From the NCBI GenBank assembly GCA_016794345.1, contig JAEUKE010000153.1:1-64000 (forward strand): a stretch of DNA of 64,000 nucleotides, read 5' to 3'. Under the pieces are notes generated by a model that worked only from the letters and a program-made list of their open reading frames with translations, was not told the origin of the DNA and did not search any database. The translations under genes were made by a program, and so were the position numbers. Source of the DNA: Myxococcales bacterium. GTDB taxonomy: Bacteria; Myxococcota_A; Polyangia; Polyangiales; Polyangiaceae. Below are positions 26,943 to 35,909 of this stretch, in pieces; positions within the stretch are counted from its first letter, which is position 1; every line of letters begins with the position of its first letter.

Positions 26943-29622
26943 AGGCCTTCGTGAGGACGCGCCCGACCGCGTCGAGCAGCGACTGCGCCGTGTAGGGCTT
27001 CGGGAGGAAGTCGATCGCCTCGCTCCGGAGCCCGCGAACGCTGAGCGCCTCCTCGGTGTAGCCGCTGACGTAGAGGACCTGGAGCGCGGGGTTCTTGCTT
27101 CGAAGCTTCTCGCCGAGATCCGCGCCGTCCATCCCGGGCATCACGACGTCGGTGATGACCAGGCGGACCGGATCGGGGTTGGTCTCGAGGACCGACATCG
27201 CGGCCACCCCGTCCGGCGCGACGACCACGCGATAGCCGTTCATCGACAGGATGCGCATCGCGAATCGCCTGACTGATTCGTCATCCTCGACGAGAAGCAC
27301 AGTGCCGGCGAACGAGCGCGGAGCTCGCTCGCGCTCCGCGTCGAGCCCGAGCAAGGGGGCGGTGGCGGCAGGGAAGACGAGCTCGAAGGTGGCCCCGTGG
27401 CCCACCTTCGACTGGACGCGGATGCCGCCGCCGCTCTGCGTGACGATGCCGTGAACGACGGCGAGGCCGAGCCCTGTCCCCTTCCCCACCTCCTTGGTCG
27501 TGAAGAACGGCTGGAAGACGCGGCGCTGCACCTCTTCCGTCATCCCGGAGCCGGAGTCGCGGACCGAGAGGCGGACGTAGCGCCCAGGGAGGGCGCCATA
27601 CGCCGCGCCGTCTTCGAGGACGACCGCCGCCGTGGCGATCTCGAGCTCCCCTCCTTTGGGCATCGCGTCGCGGGCGTTCACGGCCAGGTTCATCAAGATC
27701 TGCGTGAGCTGACCGGGGTCGACGTTCACCAGCGGCAGCCCCGTGGCGAGCTTGCTCACGAAGCGGATGTCCTCGCCGATCAGCCGACGGAGCATCTTCT
27801 CGGTCTCGTGGATGACGGTGTTCACGTCGAGGACCTTCGGCTCGAGCACGGTCTTGCGGCTGAAGGCGAGCAGCTGCTTCGTCAAGACGGCTGCCCGCTC
27901 GGCCGCGTCGCGGATGTCGCCGAGCGAGGCGACCGACTCCTTGTCGTCCGAGAGGGTGGAGGCGAGGAGCTCGGTCTCGCCGAGGATGACCGTGAGCAGG
28001 TTGTTGAAGTCGTGCGCGACGCCGCCCGCGAGCTGCCCGAAGGCCTCCATCTTGTGCGCCTGGCGGAACTGGTCCTCGAGGCGCTTTCGCTCGGTGAGGT
28101 CCCGCGCGACGGCGGTGAAGTGGAGCCGGCCGCCCAAGCGAAACTCGGTGAGCGAGACCTCGGCCGGGAACGTCGAGCCGTCCTTGCGCTGGCCGACCAC
28201 CTCCCGCCTCGAGCCCATGACCCGGGCGATCCCCGTCGCGTTGTAGTTGCGCACGTGTTCGTCGTGCTCGCTTCGGAACGGCTCGGGCATCAGCTCCCTG
28301 ACGTTGTGGCCGACGAGCTCCGCCGGCGTGAAGCCGAAGAGCTCCGTCGTCGACGGGTTGATCATCATGACGTCTCCGCCATCATCGCTCGTGATGATCG
28401 CGTCGCGGACGCTCCGCATGATCGACTCGAGCAGCCCGCGCGTCCGCGCCTCCTCGGTGACGTCGTGGAACGTCACCAGGATCGCGTCCTGTCCCTGGTC
28501 GACGATGGGGATGGCCTCCACCTCCACGCGGCGCTGCGCGCCATCGAGCGTGAGGATGGCGACCTCCGCCTCCTCGGCCGGCGCCCGGTTCTCGGTGACC
28601 TGCTCGATGCGATCACGAACGAAGGCGTGGTGCTCGGGGGGGACGAAATCGAGCACAGCCGCCGGGATCGGCCGCCCGGAGGGCTCGGCCCCGAGTAGCC
28701 GCTTGAAGGCCGGGTTGCCGTAACGCAGCAGACCGCGCTGGTGGATGAAGATGGGATGGGGGAAGAACTCGACGAGGCCCCGGAACCGCTCCTCGCTGGC
28801 GCGGAGCTCGCGTTCGATCCGCTGCCGCTCGGTGACGTCCGTCACGGCCAACGTGACGCTCGTCACGGCGCCGTCTTCGACGACGGGTCCGACGTGCGTC
28901 GTGTAGCGACGCACGTCGCCGCTGGCGACGAAGCCATCCACCTCGTACGTCTCGGGAAGACCTGTCTCGAACACCGTGCGGATGGCGGCCTCGGCGATCG
29001 GGCGGCTCGCCTCCGTCATGAACGTTCGGACGTCCGCCCCGAGGACGTCTTCCAGCCGGTGCTCGGAGACGCGGTTGATGAACCGCACCCGGAGGTCGCG
29101 ATCCACCGAGAGGATCAGCTCTGGCGTCGTCTCGAGGATCGACCGCAAGAAGCCCCCGGACTCCGGCACCGTCGAGCGGGGCGGGCGGGTGGTCGGCGCC
29201 GCGGAGGGCGCGACCTCGAGCATCACGCCGTGCCAGCTCGTGGCGCCGTCGGCTTCTCGGACCGGCCCTGCACAGATCTCGACGTGGACCTCGCCGCGTA
29301 CCGGGTGCGCGACCCACCACCGTGAGCGCAGCGGAGCGAGAGCGAGAGCGGCGTGCGCGAGCGCATCCGCCAGCCTCCCCCATTCGACCGCGGAGAAGCG
29401 CTCTCGCAGGAGGTGGGGGCGCTCCGCGAGAACCGTGCTGGACGCGCCGAGGAGGTCCTCGATCGCCTGCGTCGCGAACGGCATCGAGATCGAGCCGTCG
29501 GTCCCGTGTCGCAGGGACACGACCGCGCCCGGGAGGACGCGTGCCATCGTCGCGAGCGGCTGCGCTTCGGGGAGGCTGCTTGGTCCTCCCGAGCTCGACG
29601 AACCCATCGTGTCCAGAGCCAT
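26941..29622 (-). CDS. Hybrid sensor histidine kinase with PAS domains and receiver
   Basis: The 893-residue protein has no membrane segment. After an N-terminal region with a possible further PAS-like fold, three PAS-type sensor domains are visible, one beginning FLRSILETTPELILSVD, one EERFRGLVEFFPHPIF and one with IMRSVRDAIITSDD, the last followed by a PAS-C-like segment. A histidine kinase core follows (LAGGVAHDFNNLLT with the phosphoacceptor His), then an ATPase domain (N box NAVNARDAMPKGG; G boxes DSGSGM and GKGTGLGL) and a C-terminal receiver with Asp in LVITDVVMPGMDG and Lys in FLPKPY. The start is the ATG at 29622. It likely senses a cytoplasmic cue and phosphorylates its own receiver or another. 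It faces the lipid operon convergently. Confidence 0.9.
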   Translation of the reverse strand: MALDTMGSSSSGGPSSLPEAQPLATMARVLPGAVVSLRHGTDGSISMPFATQAIEDLLGASSTVLAERPHLLRERFSAVEWGRLADALAHAALALAPLRSRWWVAHPVRGEVHVEICAGPVREADGATSWHGVMLEVAPSAAPTTRPPRSTVPESGGFLRSILETTPELILSVDRDLRVRFINRVSEHRLEDVLGADVRTFMTEASRPIAEAAIRTVFETGLPETYEVDGFVASGDVRRYTTHVGPVVEDGAVTSVTLAVTDVTERQRIERELRASEERFRGLVEFFPHPIFIHQRGLLRYGNPAFKRLLGAEPSGRPIPAAVLDFVPPEHHAFVRDRIEQVTENRAPAEEAEVAILTLDGAQRRVEVEAIPIVDQGQDAILVTFHDVTEEARTRGLLESIMRSVRDAIITSDDGGDVMMINPSTTELFGFTPAELVGHNVRELMPEPFRSEHDEHVRNYNATGIARVMGSRREVVGQRKDGSTFPAEVSLTEFRLGGRLHFTAVARDLTERKRLEDQFRQAHKMEAFGQLAGGVAHDFNNLLTVILGETELLASTLSDDKESVASLGDIRDAAERAAVLTKQLLAFSRKTVLEPKVLDVNTVIHETEKMLRRLIGEDIRFVSKLATGLPLVNVDPGQLTQILMNLAVNARDAMPKGGELEIATAAVVLEDGAAYGALPGRYVRLSVRDSGSGMTEEVQRRVFQPFFTTKEVGKGTGLGLAVVHGIVTQSGGGIRVQSKVGHGATFELVFPAATAPLLGLDAERERAPRSFAGTVLLVEDDESVRRFAMRILSMNGYRVVVAPDGVAAMSVLETNPDPVRLVITDVVMPGMDGADLGEKLRSKNPALQVLYVSGYTEEALSVRGLRSEAIDFLPKPYTAQSLLDAVGRVLTKA

Positions 29623-29840
29623 GGTCGTTCGCCCCCAAGAAACGCGTGGCGAGCCGCGCGCAGCGCGCGCGGCGGGAACGCCCCAACGCCCGTCTCGAGC
29701 TTCCAGACGGTGCGTCCGGGACCTCTCGTCGTCTGGCATCAAGCGTGCCGTGCGCATCTCGCGAACACCTCGCGGTCCACACCGACGCGCGCCGCAAGTT
29801 CTGCCGACGAGCCCGAAGAACGTGCGGCCCGGACGCTCGC

Positions 29841-29869
29841 TTGACGAGCCCGCATAACATCGTTATGCA
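29841..29869 (+). promoter_or_regulatory. Sigma-70-type promoter of the TetR gene
   Basis: TTGACG (29841-29846) and TATGCA (29864-29869) are separated by 17 bp. The -10 box lies on the edge of the upstream operator and transcription would start around 29876, nine bases before the ATG, so the messenger would be essentially leaderless. Confidence 0.55.
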
Positions 29870-29887
29870 TCCCGTAACCTCGTTATG
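29853..29887 (+). promoter_or_regulatory. Tandem operator sites for the TetR regulator
   Basis: CATAACATCGTTATG (29853-29867) is a perfect 6-bp inverted repeat around ATC. A second copy, CGTAACCTCGTTATG (29873-29887), has one mismatch and overlaps the start codon of the TetR gene. The centres are 20 bp apart, about two helical turns, which would put two dimers on the same face. The sites overlap the -10 box, as expected for autorepression. Confidence 0.65.
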
Positions 29888-30610
29888 CCTTCTCGCTCCC
29901 TGGAGCATCGAAGCGGTCGCCCCGAGGCGGCGCCCGCCGAGCCGACCGACCCCGCCGAGCGCATCTTTCGCGCGCTCCTCTCGGGGAGGCTCTCGGCCTC
30001 GAGCCTCACCGCGCGAGATCTCGGCGCGTTCCTGGGCAAGACAACCGGGGCCATCTACCACCGGTGGGGCTCGCTCGACGGCCTGCTCTTCGCGGTGACC
30101 CAGGCGGGCTTCGCGCACCTGGGCGAGACGATCGCCGCCGTCCACGACAAGACGGGTGATCTCAGCGCGGTCGCCGTCGCCTTCGTGGACTTCGGGCTCG
30201 CCCACCCCGAGCTCTACGCGCTCCTGTTCGAGCGCCACTTCGATTGGACGGACCTGCGCGCGCGCGGCGCCCTCGGCGGCGAGACGCCGGGGCTCGGCCT
30301 GTGGCGCGCGCTCGCAGCCCGCCTCGGCGCGGAAGAGGCGCGAATCCTCTATGCAGGCCTCGTCGGCTTGGTCTCGCTCGCCGCCAGCGGTCGCGCCAAC
30401 GTCGGCCTCACCACGAAGAGCGACCGCGACGTCGCCCGAGCGAGCGCCCGCAGGCTCGTGAGCCTCCTCCTCTCCGTGTCTCGAACCAAGGAGCCCCCCG
30501 ATGGTGACGATCGAAAGCCCGCTCGAGCTCGGAAGCCTCGAGCTGTCGAACCGCCTGGCGAAGAGCGCCATGAGCGAGCGCCTCGCCGACCGCGACGGCG
30601 CGCCCAATGA
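29885..30610 (+). CDS. TetR/AcrR-family transcriptional regulator
   Basis: This is a 241-residue TetR-type repressor with the helix-turn-helix in LTARDLGAFLGKTTGAIYHRWGSLDGLL and a ligand-binding helical core up to about residue 198. The last ~40 residues (Arg/Pro-rich) are encoded over the first 110 bp of the downstream oxidoreductase gene and are absent from ordinary family members, so they look like a loss-of-stop extension. It probably represses itself and the adjoining flavin reductase gene, comparable to NemR/NemA in E. coli, in response to an electrophile or other ligand (inference from context). Confidence 0.82.
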   Translation: MPSRSLEHRSGRPEAAPAEPTDPAERIFRALLSGRLSASSLTARDLGAFLGKTTGAIYHRWGSLDGLLFAVTQAGFAHLGETIAAVHDKTGDLSAVAVAFVDFGLAHPELYALLFERHFDWTDLRARGALGGETPGLGLWRALAARLGAEEARILYAGLVGLVSLAASGRANVGLTTKSDRDVARASARRLVSLLLSVSRTKEPPDGDDRKPARARKPRAVEPPGEERHERAPRRPRRRAQ

Positions 30611-31754
30611 GGCGTTGATCACGCTCTACGAAGTCTGGGCGCGGAGCGGCGCCGGCCTGCTCGTGACCGGCAACGTGATGGTCGACCGCCGCGCGATCGG
30701 CGAGCGCGGGAACGTGATCGTCGAGGACGACCGCCACGCGCGCGCGCTCGCGGCGTGGGCGCAGGCGGCGAAATCCGGCGGGGCCTCCGTCTGGGCGCAG
30801 ATCAACCACCCCGGCCGCCAGGCGCCGCGCGACGCCAACCGCGGATCCGTCGCGCCGTCGGCGGTCCCCTTGGCGGGCGCGGGTCGCCTGGCGTTCTCCC
30901 GGCCGCGCGCCCTCGAGGCGCGCGAGATCGAGGAGATCGTCGATCGGTTCGGCCGGACCGCCGCGGCGCTGGTCTCCGCCGGCTTCGACGGCGTGCAGAT
31001 CCATGCCGCGCACGGCTACCTGATCAACCAGTTCCTCTCGCCGCTCACGAACCGCCGCGACGACGCGTGGGGCGGGGATCCCGATCGCCGCAGGCGGTTC
31101 TTGCTCGAGATCGTCCGGCGCGTGCGCAGCGGCGTCGGGCCGCGCGTGGCGGTGGGCGTGAAGCTGAACTCGGCCGACTTCCAGCGCGGCGGCTTCACCG
31201 AGGACGAGTCGATGGCCGTGGTGGAGGCGCTCGAGGCCGAGCGGATCGATCTGCTCGAGGTCTCGGGGGGCACGTACGAAACGGCGACGATGTTCTCCGA
31301 GCCCAGCGCCTCCACGCGCGCGCGAGAGGCCTTCTTCCTCGAATACGCCGAGAAGGTCCGCCGCCGCGTGAAGACCCCCATCTTGCTGACGGGCGGCTTC
31401 CGGAGCCGCGCGGGGATGGACGCCGCGCTCGGCTCGAGCGCGATCGACGTGGTCGGGCTCGCGCGTCCGCTCGCGGTGGAGCCGGACCTTCCTGCGCGCC
31501 TCCTCCGCGGGGACGCGCAGCGCGCCGCCGACGTCCGTCTCCCTCCGATCGGGGACAAGCGCCTCGACGCCGCCATTCAAGCGGGCTTCTACCAGACGCA
31601 GATCCGTCGCATCGCGAGCGGCCTGGAGCCCGACCGATCGCTCGGCCGGCTCGCGTCGCTCTACCGCTTCCTCGCGCCGCTGCCCGTCCCGCGTCCGGGC
31701 GCGGCCGACCGCGGCGCGAGGGTCGGCGCGCCTCCGGCGCCCACGGTGCCTTGA
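30501..31754 (+). CDS. Old Yellow Enzyme-family NADH:flavin oxidoreductase
   Basis: The 417-residue protein is an FMN-dependent TIM barrel. Visible family blocks are the N-terminal NRLAKSAMSERLADRDG, INHPGRQAPR, IHAAHGYLINQFLSP with the two active-site His residues, and the phosphate-binding TGGFRS region. Members reduce activated C=C bonds of electrophiles. The ATG at 30501 lies inside the end of the TetR gene (110-bp overlap), and mutM starts one base after its stop, so the three genes form one transcript. A TetR-controlled electrophile-detoxification role with a DNA-repair glycosylase downstream is plausible. Confidence 0.92.
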   Translation: MVTIESPLELGSLELSNRLAKSAMSERLADRDGAPNEALITLYEVWARSGAGLLVTGNVMVDRRAIGERGNVIVEDDRHARALAAWAQAAKSGGASVWAQINHPGRQAPRDANRGSVAPSAVPLAGAGRLAFSRPRALEAREIEEIVDRFGRTAAALVSAGFDGVQIHAAHGYLINQFLSPLTNRRDDAWGGDPDRRRRFLLEIVRRVRSGVGPRVAVGVKLNSADFQRGGFTEDESMAVVEALEAERIDLLEVSGGTYETATMFSEPSASTRAREAFFLEYAEKVRRRVKTPILLTGGFRSRAGMDAALGSSAIDVVGLARPLAVEPDLPARLLRGDAQRAADVRLPPIGDKRLDAAIQAGFYQTQIRRIASGLEPDRSLGRLASLYRFLAPLPVPRPGAADRGARVGAPPAPTVP

Positions 31755-31755
31755 G

Positions 31756-32568
31756 ATGCCCGAGCTTCCCGAGGTCGAGATCGCCGCGAGGAACCTCACG
31801 CGCTGGCTGCAGGGCAAGACGATCACGAGCGCCCACATCCCCGAGTCGCGTGTCTTGCGCGGGCGATCGGCCCGCGCCATCACCGCCGCGCTCGTCGGCC
31901 GCAAGGTGCTCCGGGTCGACCGCCGAGGAAAATGGCTGCGGGCCTCGCTCGACGACGACAGCAGTGTGTTCCTGCATTTCGGGATGAGCGGCCGCGTGGT
32001 CCGCCGCGCGCTCGACGCGCCGACCGAGCGATCGGAGCGAGCGCGCGTCGACGTCGGCGCGACGCCCGCGAGCCGCGCCAGCATCCGCTACCTCGATCCG
32101 CGCATGTTCGGTCACCTCTCGATCGAATCGGAGGACATCGCCGCGTGGACGGAGCTCGGTCCCGACCCGCTGGTCGACGGGATCGACACGCGGACGTTCG
32201 CCGAGGCGCTCGGGCAGCGCCGCCGCGCGATCAAGGAGGTCCTGCTCGACCAGACCGTGCTCGCGGGGATCGGGAACATCCAGGCAACCGAGGCGCTCTG
32301 GCTCGCGCGGATCGATCCCCGGCGGCGAGCCCGCTCACTCGAGGTGCGCGAGGTCGGCGCGCTCGCGCGGGGTATCCTCCGCTCGATCGGCGAGACGCTC
32401 GCGCGCGACGCGAGCCCGGAGGTCGTCTACGTGCGCGACGCGGCGGCGGACAACCCGTTCCGGATCTACGGGCGGGCCGGCGAGCCATGCCCACGATGTG
32501 GCGCGCCGCTCGCCCGTGTCGTCCAGGGCGGTCGCGCGACCGTGTTCTGTCCCGGCTGCCAGCGCTGA
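31756..32568 (+). CDS. mutM: Formamidopyrimidine-DNA glycosylase (Fpg/MutM or Nei-like)
   Basis: This is a 270-residue base-excision repair glycosylase/AP lyase for oxidised purines. It starts MPELPEVE (Pro-1 nucleophile, Glu-2), has the conserved Lys near GKTI and RRGKWL, the H2TH segment (DQTVLAGIGNIQATEALW) and a C-terminal zinc finger (PCPRCGAPL ... VFCPGC). All key residues are present. It is one base downstream of the oxidoreductase gene, so the two share a transcript. The internal stretch PTERSERARVDVGATPASRA is a small family-variable loop. Confidence 0.93.
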   Translation: MPELPEVEIAARNLTRWLQGKTITSAHIPESRVLRGRSARAITAALVGRKVLRVDRRGKWLRASLDDDSSVFLHFGMSGRVVRRALDAPTERSERARVDVGATPASRASIRYLDPRMFGHLSIESEDIAAWTELGPDPLVDGIDTRTFAEALGQRRRAIKEVLLDQTVLAGIGNIQATEALWLARIDPRRRARSLEVREVGALARGILRSIGETLARDASPEVVYVRDAAADNPFRIYGRAGEPCPRCGAPLARVVQGGRATVFCPGCQR

Positions 32569-32577
32569 CCGCGCGGA

Positions 32578-32844
32578 TCAGGGCGTGAGGCAACGCTCCG
32601 AGGCGCAGACTCGTTCGCTCTTGTCGCAGGTGCATCGCTCGACGTGACCGACGCCCATGCCGGCCACGCACTCGGCCGCTGCACCCTCGGGAGCAGCCCC
32701 CGAATCGACGCAGACCGCTGCGCGCTGCTCTCCGGGCACGTCGGTGTCCGTCAGATACTGGCACGAACAATCGAAGGCCTCGCGCGGGGTGTTCACACAC
32801 CCCGTCGCGAGGCCGATCGAGAGGACGAGACCGGTCCGGCTCAA
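32578..32844 (-). CDS. Small Cys-rich lipoprotein
   Basis: An 88-residue lipoprotein with signal VLSIGLATGC is followed by a mature domain of about 70 residues carrying ten Cys residues (CSCQY, AAVC, AECV, RCTCDK, VCASERC), probably disulfide-bonded in the periplasm. The TTG start at 32844 overlaps the stop of the OmpA-like gene (TTGA). No named family. Co-translation with the OmpA protein suggests they act together. Confidence 0.65.
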   Translation of the reverse strand: MSRTGLVLSIGLATGCVNTPREAFDCSCQYLTDTDVPGEQRAAVCVDSGAAPEGAAAECVAGMGVGHVERCTCDKSERVCASERCLTP

Positions 32845-34646
32845 TCGCCGGGCTCGGGCTCGGGCGCGCCTTTCGGCGCCCCGCCCTGCGGCGTCGGGCC
32901 GCTGTTCTGCGTGCGGATGTGGAACTCCGTGCGGCGGTTCTTCGCGCGACCGTCGGCCGTGTCGTTCGACTCGATCGGCTTGGTCTCGCCGAAGCCCTCG
33001 CTCGTGAGGCGGTTCTGCTTGATGCCCTTCTGCACGAGGTAGTCGAGGCACGACTTCGCGCGGTCCTTCGAGAGCCGCAGGTTCAGCGCATCGGAGCCGA
33101 CGCTGTCGGTGTGGCCCTCGATGGAGAGCAGGGTGATCTCCGGGTTGGCCTCGAGCAGCTTGTAGACCTCGTCGAGGATCGGGAAGCTCGCCTTGGAGAG
33201 GCGCGAGCTGCCGAACTCGAACTCGACCTTCTTGAGGACCTGAATCTCGTTGGAGCCGGAGATGCGACGGATGAACTGCGGGCAGCCGTTCTTTTCCTTG
33301 TCGGGGCTGGCGACGCCGGGCTCCTTGGGACAGGCGTCCTGCGCGTCGGGGATGTCGTCCTTGTCGGCGTCGTCCTCGGGGCAGCCGTCGTTGTCGTTGA
33401 TCCCGTCCTTGTCTTCCGGAACGTCGGGGCACTTGTCGAGCACGTCGGGAATGCCATCGCCGTCGCGATCCGTGCCCGGGCAGCCGTCGGTCGTGAACGG
33501 CGGCTTGCCGTCCTCGGGCTCGGTCGGACAGAGATCGACGTTGTCCGGATAGCCGTCCTTGTCGGTGTCGATGTCGCCGCGCGTCGCCTTGAGCCCGTCC
33601 TTCGGAGGAGACGGCGGGTCGACGTCGACGAGGTTGAACCAGTACCCGACAGCGAAGCCGGTGCGGAAGTCGGGCGCGTAGCCGGGCGCCATTCGCGTGC
33701 CGCCGAAGCCGTTCAAGTAGAGCTGCTTCTTGTCGTCGACCGCGAACTTGCCCTCGAGCATCCACTCGAGCGGCGTCGTCTCGACCTTGAACGCGTCGTC
33801 GCCCGTCACCATGGCGGAGCCGAAGACGGTGAGCCCAAGGCGAATCCGGTCGTCGCGAATGGGGACGAAGCCGCCGAGACCGAACTCCCACTCGTGACCG
33901 ATGTCGAAGTCGTTCACGGCCGAGTCGGGGCGGAAGTGCATGCCGGTGTCGAGCACGAGGACGAAGCTCTTCCAGTCGAGCTCGCCGGCGATGCCGAAGC
34001 CGCCGTGCGCGCTCTTGTCCCCCGTGAACGAGAGGTCGTTGCCGCTCGGCGCGAACACGTTGGCGTTGGCGCCGAGCTTGAAGAAGCCGTCGTCCACGAT
34101 CACCGGCACGCCGCGCACCTCGAAGCGCATGTCGCCGGGCGCGGCCGTGCTCAGGTCGACCGCGTCGCGCGCGGCGGGCACGCTCGCGGCGAAGGTCGGG
34201 TTGCCCGTCTGGAAGAAGGTGGCGGGGAACATGACCTGGAGGCCGAGGCGCTGCCAAACCTCGAACCCGACATCGAAATACCCGGTGAGCTGGCCCCGGA
34301 CCGGCGCGCCGCTCACGGCCTCCATCCTGTCGGCTTGCGCGTCGTCCTGGATGTGGTTCTCGATGCGGAACGGGTTGTGGGAGTAGCCCAGCATGAACTG
34401 CCCGTAGAACCGTGGCTTTTCGGAGAGCGCGGGGCGCCAGAGCCCCATGCCGTCGTCCGGAGCGCCACCGAGGCGAAGCCGGTCGAGGCTGAACGTGGTG
34501 TCCTGCGCGCTGGCGGGATTCGCCGCGAGGAAGGCGCCTCCGAGCGCGAGCGCGCCCACGATCCCTTTGAGCTCGCCACGCCGGCGGACCCTGGACCCCC
34601 TCGAGTCCACTGGACGCATCTTCGTCCGGTCTTTCGCGACAGTCAT
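32841..34646 (-). CDS. OmpA-type outer-membrane protein with TSP3 calcium repeats
   Basis: The ~601-residue protein has a signal region ending NPASAQ and an N-terminal beta-barrel domain (about 280 residues). A run of thrombospondin type-3 repeats follows (DTDKDGYPDNVDLCPTEPED, then DRDGDGIPDVLDKCPDVPED and others) and a C-terminal OmpA domain (EFEFGSSRLS..LDEVYKLLE, IEGHTDSVGS, RAKSCLDYL) that binds peptidoglycan. The TSP3 Asp-rich loops likely bind calcium. The start is ATG 34646, with an alternative at 34619. It tethers the outer membrane to the cell wall and is followed by a coupled small lipoprotein. Confidence 0.9.
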   Translation of the reverse strand: MTVAKDRTKMRPVDSRGSRVRRRGELKGIVGALALGGAFLAANPASAQDTTFSLDRLRLGGAPDDGMGLWRPALSEKPRFYGQFMLGYSHNPFRIENHIQDDAQADRMEAVSGAPVRGQLTGYFDVGFEVWQRLGLQVMFPATFFQTGNPTFAASVPAARDAVDLSTAAPGDMRFEVRGVPVIVDDGFFKLGANANVFAPSGNDLSFTGDKSAHGGFGIAGELDWKSFVLVLDTGMHFRPDSAVNDFDIGHEWEFGLGGFVPIRDDRIRLGLTVFGSAMVTGDDAFKVETTPLEWMLEGKFAVDDKKQLYLNGFGGTRMAPGYAPDFRTGFAVGYWFNLVDVDPPSPPKDGLKATRGDIDTDKDGYPDNVDLCPTEPEDGKPPFTTDGCPGTDRDGDGIPDVLDKCPDVPEDKDGINDNDGCPEDDADKDDIPDAQDACPKEPGVASPDKEKNGCPQFIRRISGSNEIQVLKKVEFEFGSSRLSKASFPILDEVYKLLEANPEITLLSIEGHTDSVGSDALNLRLSKDRAKSCLDYLVQKGIKQNRLTSEGFGETKPIESNDTADGRAKNRRTEFHIRTQNSGPTPQGGAPKGAPEPEPGD

Positions 34647-34756
34647 GAGCCCGGAGGCTACACCAAGGCCGTCGCGCGACGGGACTTTTCCTCGGGAGCA
34701 GTTGACCACGGCCCGGACCTGTGGCATTCGTCCGCGCCCTTTTCGAGGATCAGATC

Positions 34757-34906
34757 ATGAAGCGCACCTACCAGCCCCACAATGTCAGCCGCCTCCGAAC
34801 TCACGGTTTCCGTGCGCGCATGGCGACCAAAGGGGGCCGCAAGGTCATCAACGCGCGCCGCCGCAAGGGACGCGCTCGCCTCGCCCCGACGACCTTCAAG
34901 AAGTGA
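34757..34906 (+). CDS. rpmH: 50S ribosomal protein L34
   Basis: A 49-residue basic protein (MKRTYQPHNVSRLRTHGF..RMATKGGRKVINARRRKGR) matches L34. It starts the canonical rpmH-rnpA-yidD-yidC-jag set. A weak TTGACC..CATTCG pair with 17-bp spacing upstream (34702-34730) may be the promoter. dnaA is not adjacent on this side. Confidence 0.97.
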   Translation: MKRTYQPHNVSRLRTHGFRARMATKGGRKVINARRRKGRARLAPTTFKK

Positions 34907-34960
34907 CGTGAAGGCGAAGGGCCACGGGGTCCCGCTCTCGGCGAGCTCTCCCCTGCCCTT

Positions 34961-34998
34961 TCCTCCCCCCTTGCCCCCCTCCACCCCGTGGAGGGGGG
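34961..34998 (+). repeat. C6-TC / GA-G6 hairpin repeat, copy 3
   Basis: C6-TCCAC (34974-34984) and GTGGA-G6 (34988-34998) form an 11-bp stem with a CCC loop. The right arm GGAGGGGGGA directly precedes the GTG at 35000 that is the likely rnpA start, so the repeat supplies the Shine-Dalgarno sequence and, when folded, would hide it. Confidence 0.8.
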
Positions 34999-34999
34999 A

Positions 35000-35404
35000 G
35001 TGACGTTTTGTCTTCCGCGCGCCGAGCGGCTCCGCAAGCGGCCGGACTTCGTGCGCGCCCAGGCGCGTCCAGACGCCCGGCTGCGCGCACCGAGCTTCCT
35101 GATCTTGCTCCACGCCACGCATGAGGACGCGCCCGCTCGCCTCGGCGTCGTCGCGTCGAAGAAGGTGGGCGGGGCGGTCGAGCGCAACCGCGCGAAGCGC
35201 CTCGTCCGCGAGGTCTTCCGTAGGAACAAGGCGCTGTTCGGCAGGGGAATCGACGTGGTCGTGGTGGCCTACCCCGAGCTGCCGGCTCGCGCTCTCTCCG
35301 AGGTCGAGGCGGAGCTCGCGTCGATCCGAGATCGGATCGAACAGAAGGTGCGGCACCTTGCACGCACTGGGCCCCGCCGCCATGCTGGACCGGCGACGCC
35401 ATGA
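35000..35404 (+). CDS. rnpA: Ribonuclease P protein component
   Basis: RnpA helps the RNase P RNA process pre-tRNA 5' ends. The 134-residue basic protein has the family pattern LPRAERLRKRPDFVRAQ ... RLGVVASKKVGGAVERNRAKRLVREVFR. The likely start is GTG 35000 behind the GGAGGGG of the hairpin repeat; GTG 34988 is an in-frame alternative. It overlaps yidD by 4 bp (ATGA). Confidence 0.93.
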   Translation: MTFCLPRAERLRKRPDFVRAQARPDARLRAPSFLILLHATHEDAPARLGVVASKKVGGAVERNRAKRLVREVFRRNKALFGRGIDVVVVAYPELPARALSEVEAELASIRDRIEQKVRHLARTGPRRHAGPATP

Positions 35405-35661
35405 GGTGGGTCCTGCTCAGCCTGATTCGGCTCTACCAGCTGACGCTGTCGCGGGTGCTCGTCCTTTTGTTCGGGCCCGTGTGCCGGTTCGAGCCGTCGT
35501 GCTCCCGCTACGCGGCAGCCTGCATCGCCGGGCACGGAGTGCTACGGGGGAGCTTGCTTTCGGTTAAGCGCCTGTGTAGGTGTCACCCATTCCATCCGGG
35601 CGGCTATGACCCGCCCCCGCCGCCCTTACCCCCGAGGCCACAGAGGAGCCCCGGAGGCTGA
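35401..35661 (+). CDS. yidD: Membrane-protein insertion factor YidD
   Basis: An 86-residue protein with a short hydrophobic N-terminus and the conserved CRFEPSCSRYAA ... HGVLRGSLLSVKRLCRCHPFHPGGYDP core of YidD, which assists YidC-mediated insertion. The C-terminus continues as a Pro-rich tail. It overlaps the rnpA stop. Confidence 0.93.
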   Translation: MRWVLLSLIRLYQLTLSRVLVLLFGPVCRFEPSCSRYAAACIAGHGVLRGSLLSVKRLCRCHPFHPGGYDPPPPPLPPRPQRSPGG

Positions 35662-35909
35662 GCGCCAAGGCATCGAGCGCCGAGGGCAGAGATCAGTCAG
35701 AACACCAGAGAGAGGCTCGGGCGGCGCCGCCGCACGACAACAGCGAGGCCAGGTGGCCGCTGGACGCAGCTTCGCTGGGTCGACCCGAAGAACAATGAAC
35801 CCCAGAGCTCAGACCCCCATGATTCGCCGAGCGGTCGGACGCCGCGCCCATCAGGGCCGGCAGCGTCGCGCGGTCGTCGCGGGCGAGCGCCGGGGCTAGC
35901 AGGAAGCGC

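Noticed and set aside
34702..34730. TTGACC...CATTCG as the definite rpmH promoter
   Set aside because: The -10 element is poor; mentioned only as a possibility in the rpmH entry.
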